The notes beneath the pieces were generated by a model, which ran no database searches, was not told the origin of the DNA, and saw only the letters and a list, made by a program, of their open reading frames with translations. Shown piece after piece: positions 61,835 to 64,000 of a stretch of DNA of 64,000 bases. How positions within the stretch are numbered: the first letter of the stretch is position 1; every line of letters begins with the position of its first letter. The translations under genes and the position numbers were made by a program. Source of the DNA: Cyclina sinensis (taxonomy: Eukaryota; Mollusca; Bivalvia; Venerida; Veneridae); the NCBI GenBank assembly GCA_012932295.1, contig JAAONU010000013.1, positions 42,918,627 through 42,982,626 on the forward strand, given 5' to 3'.

Positions 61835-64000
61835 AACTAGTTTACCTTTTGTTTGATTTTTTTTCTATATGCAAAACTTTTTCTGCTCAGTCGTTCCATA
61901 TCTTTCAAAATTATTACTTCGTGACTTTCAAACCGTTTGTCATGCTGGAATTTTAAACTTCCCAAATAGCCTTCAATTTTGACATAATTTGCCGCATAAC
62001 GACTTGCTTAAATTGAAGTGCAGTTCTCTTTGTTCTATAGTTAAGATTCGGGTAATGGTGAATATAGCAGTTTTCAATGTTAAGCTTCCGCACGTGCAAT
62101 GTGACCTGCCTACTTCAAATTTGATACCAAACAACAGTGTCGATGCCTATCTTTTTGTACTTGTAATGTTGACAGTAAATAGCCCTGTCTTATAGCTAAT
62201 CAGCAGGGGGACTGACAAAAGTATTGATAAAATGCGTCTGTCATGTGATTCATGATACTGTATCGCACTGACTCCAAGAAGGAGCCAAAAACGTGTGTAG
62301 CCCGTTCAAAATTAACCACTCGCAGTTCTCGAATATGTGGCGACGTTCATTCAACGACAAATTGATTGCCGTTGAACATCAAATATTCTTCCGAAAAATC
62401 AGTCAGTATTTACTTACTTATAAGACTACATTTTATAATTAGACATCTATTGCCTTTTAGCTTCGACCCTCGGTCGATTTTTAGATGTCCTCATATCGAC
62501 TTCAGGAAAGGACGTTAATTAACACAATACTATATCTATACTGTAAAAATCTTAAACTTTTGCACTTAAATTTTCTTGACATATGTCTTCATTTGTAAAA
62601 TGCTTGAAAGGTCATACAAAAATGCCAGAATATAAAAAGTCATAGATAAAAATGCGTAAGATCTGTTGTATAAAATTGATTATGCCAACATTGACTTAAA
62701 ATATTAAACGTTTTTCATAACATTAACTTTTATAGATGTAAGCCTCATGATTTCTGCGAAAAGTTTTACATTTCCCATAGGTTTTGCTCTTTCTGCTAAT
62801 TTTGCAGGGGTATAAAAGATTTTGTGTCTTGCGCGCTGTTCTATTTGCATTTAATCAGAATTTCATTTACTTTCTTTTATGTCGGTAAGGCGACCATTGA
62901 TTAATTTTAGTGGTAAATTTGGCGGCCCAATCGATACAACTAGATTATTAGCGCAGGGGGATCTTATAATGATAGGCCATTGGTTTTTCCATAAGCTTGT
63001 TTAAATAACATTTTCTCATGACTATGTGTGATTAGAATGAGAGGTTATAATACATGAAATGATGTAAAAAAACGTTGCCTCTCTTTAGAAAAGTACATGA
63101 ACATTATTCCCCAAGTGTTTCTCAGTCATAAGAAGGAAGATCAAGATGCAAAATGTTTTTATATGTTCGAAAGCATTATACTAATGATATAAATGGGGGA
63201 AAAAACAAACAAAAAAACTCGTAGGAACGTTTGTCACGGGAGCTTTTTTGTAAGATGAAACTCAAAAGCGATTGATCCATACTTGTATTTGTAAAAGATA
63301 AATGTCAGTTTTTGGTCAAAGACTGTATGTTACAAGACAGGATAACATCCTGTGCGTAAGGTAATAGCAAATACAAGCTGATAACTAAACTGTAATGTTT
63401 TATTTTCATGACTTCCTAGGTTTTAACAATTACTTACATCATATGTGTCCATTATCTTAAACTTCCGCTCCCTGTTAACTCATATTGTCATCATAAGGAC
63501 TAACATATCATAAGGGCGTTTTCGATTCTATAGGAGACACTTAAAATCGACAAGGAAATCATTACACTTAAAGGTGCCACATTCAATAAACAGACAATTC
63601 ATTTAAAAGTTAAATTTAGGCGAAGAGACGCTGCATATTTTTTTCTTGCATGGCGCCACGAGAAAAAAATCTGTATGAGATTTTACAGCCTAATACCTTA
63701 ATGAGTTTCTTAATCAATACAATCAAACATTATCGTGAACAAATTCCTTCATCTTGCGCACTTAATCATAATGTACAGGGAGCAATGTCTTTTTAAAAGC
63801 TGTACTTTGAAAAGCCGTCTTTGAAATATTCATTTTTGATTAACAAAGAAAATAAAAACAAGTCAGTAGTTTTGACAAATAATAAGTGCAAGTCATTGAA
63901 TTTGAAGCAGGATTCTGGATCTGGAAAGTAACAAATGCGTTTAGTAAAAACTGAATCAGTCTCCGTCAAAGAACATGATTTAAATACTCTTTGTGAAATG
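61835..64000 (+). other. First part of the intron after the receptor exon
   Basis: No stretch here resembles the end of the ligand-binding domain, the cysteine-rich domain or a transmembrane segment of a class C receptor, so the intron is inferred to run past the window end. The DNA is AT-rich with short poly-A and poly-T runs. I saw no recognisable repeat. The only long reading frame (61989-62195) has no family resemblance. Confidence 0.7.

Overview
The window is AT-rich animal nuclear DNA, most likely from a bivalve or related mollusc. The evidence is a metazoan metabotropic glutamate receptor exon ending in a GT splice donor, a tRNA-headed SINE with a target-site duplication, a decayed non-LTR retrotransposon, and several repeat types I recognise as typical of molluscs (short elements opening with Gs/Cs then strings of GTCCG, and 'GGCATTAATGGGTTAA'-type foldback repeats). 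The species cannot be named from the sequence alone. There are no bacterial operons, phage genes or CRISPR arrays.

Only one protein-coding gene is convincingly present. A single large exon at 60451-61828 on the + strand encodes the signal peptide and nearly all of the glutamate-binding Venus-flytrap domain of a group II-like metabotropic glutamate receptor. It ends in phase 1 at GTAAGT, and the cysteine-rich and seven-helix parts must lie beyond 64000. Two short upstream reading frames sit just before its ATG. The remaining ~60 kb looks intergenic or intronic.

Layout: 1-7 kb has a 3-copy ~162-bp tandem repeat and an old duplicated block (2.0-3.2 kb against 5.25-6.26 kb). 7-15 kb has a tRNA-like fragment, a degenerate ~136-bp repeat and short direct repeats. 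15.86-16.80 kb is a TIR-bounded element with a very G-rich core. 17-23.6 kb is mostly featureless. 23.7-33.2 kb holds two collinear copies of an old ~1.4-kb noncoding segment, a decayed LINE (25.2-26.3 kb) and a ~2.16-kb array of a 36-bp minisatellite. 35-42 kb has a SINE-like head, another 36-bp tandem repeat, an ~865-bp foldback element with arms of nearly 400 bp, and a TIR-type element filled with 156-bp repeats. 43-56 kb has more copies of the old noncoding blocks, a complete SINE with a 13-bp target-site duplication, and a 2.1-kb composite satellite combining 105-bp and 44-bp repeats, inverted units and a 771-bp duplication. 56-60.4 kb is plain AT-rich DNA before the receptor exon.

The most unusual property of the window is its self-similarity: at least six families of diverged noncoding segments recur in it, several in the same order, with no coding sequence to explain their retention. 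Repeat periods, inverted arms and matches were found by reading by eye, so boundaries away from exact motifs are approximate.
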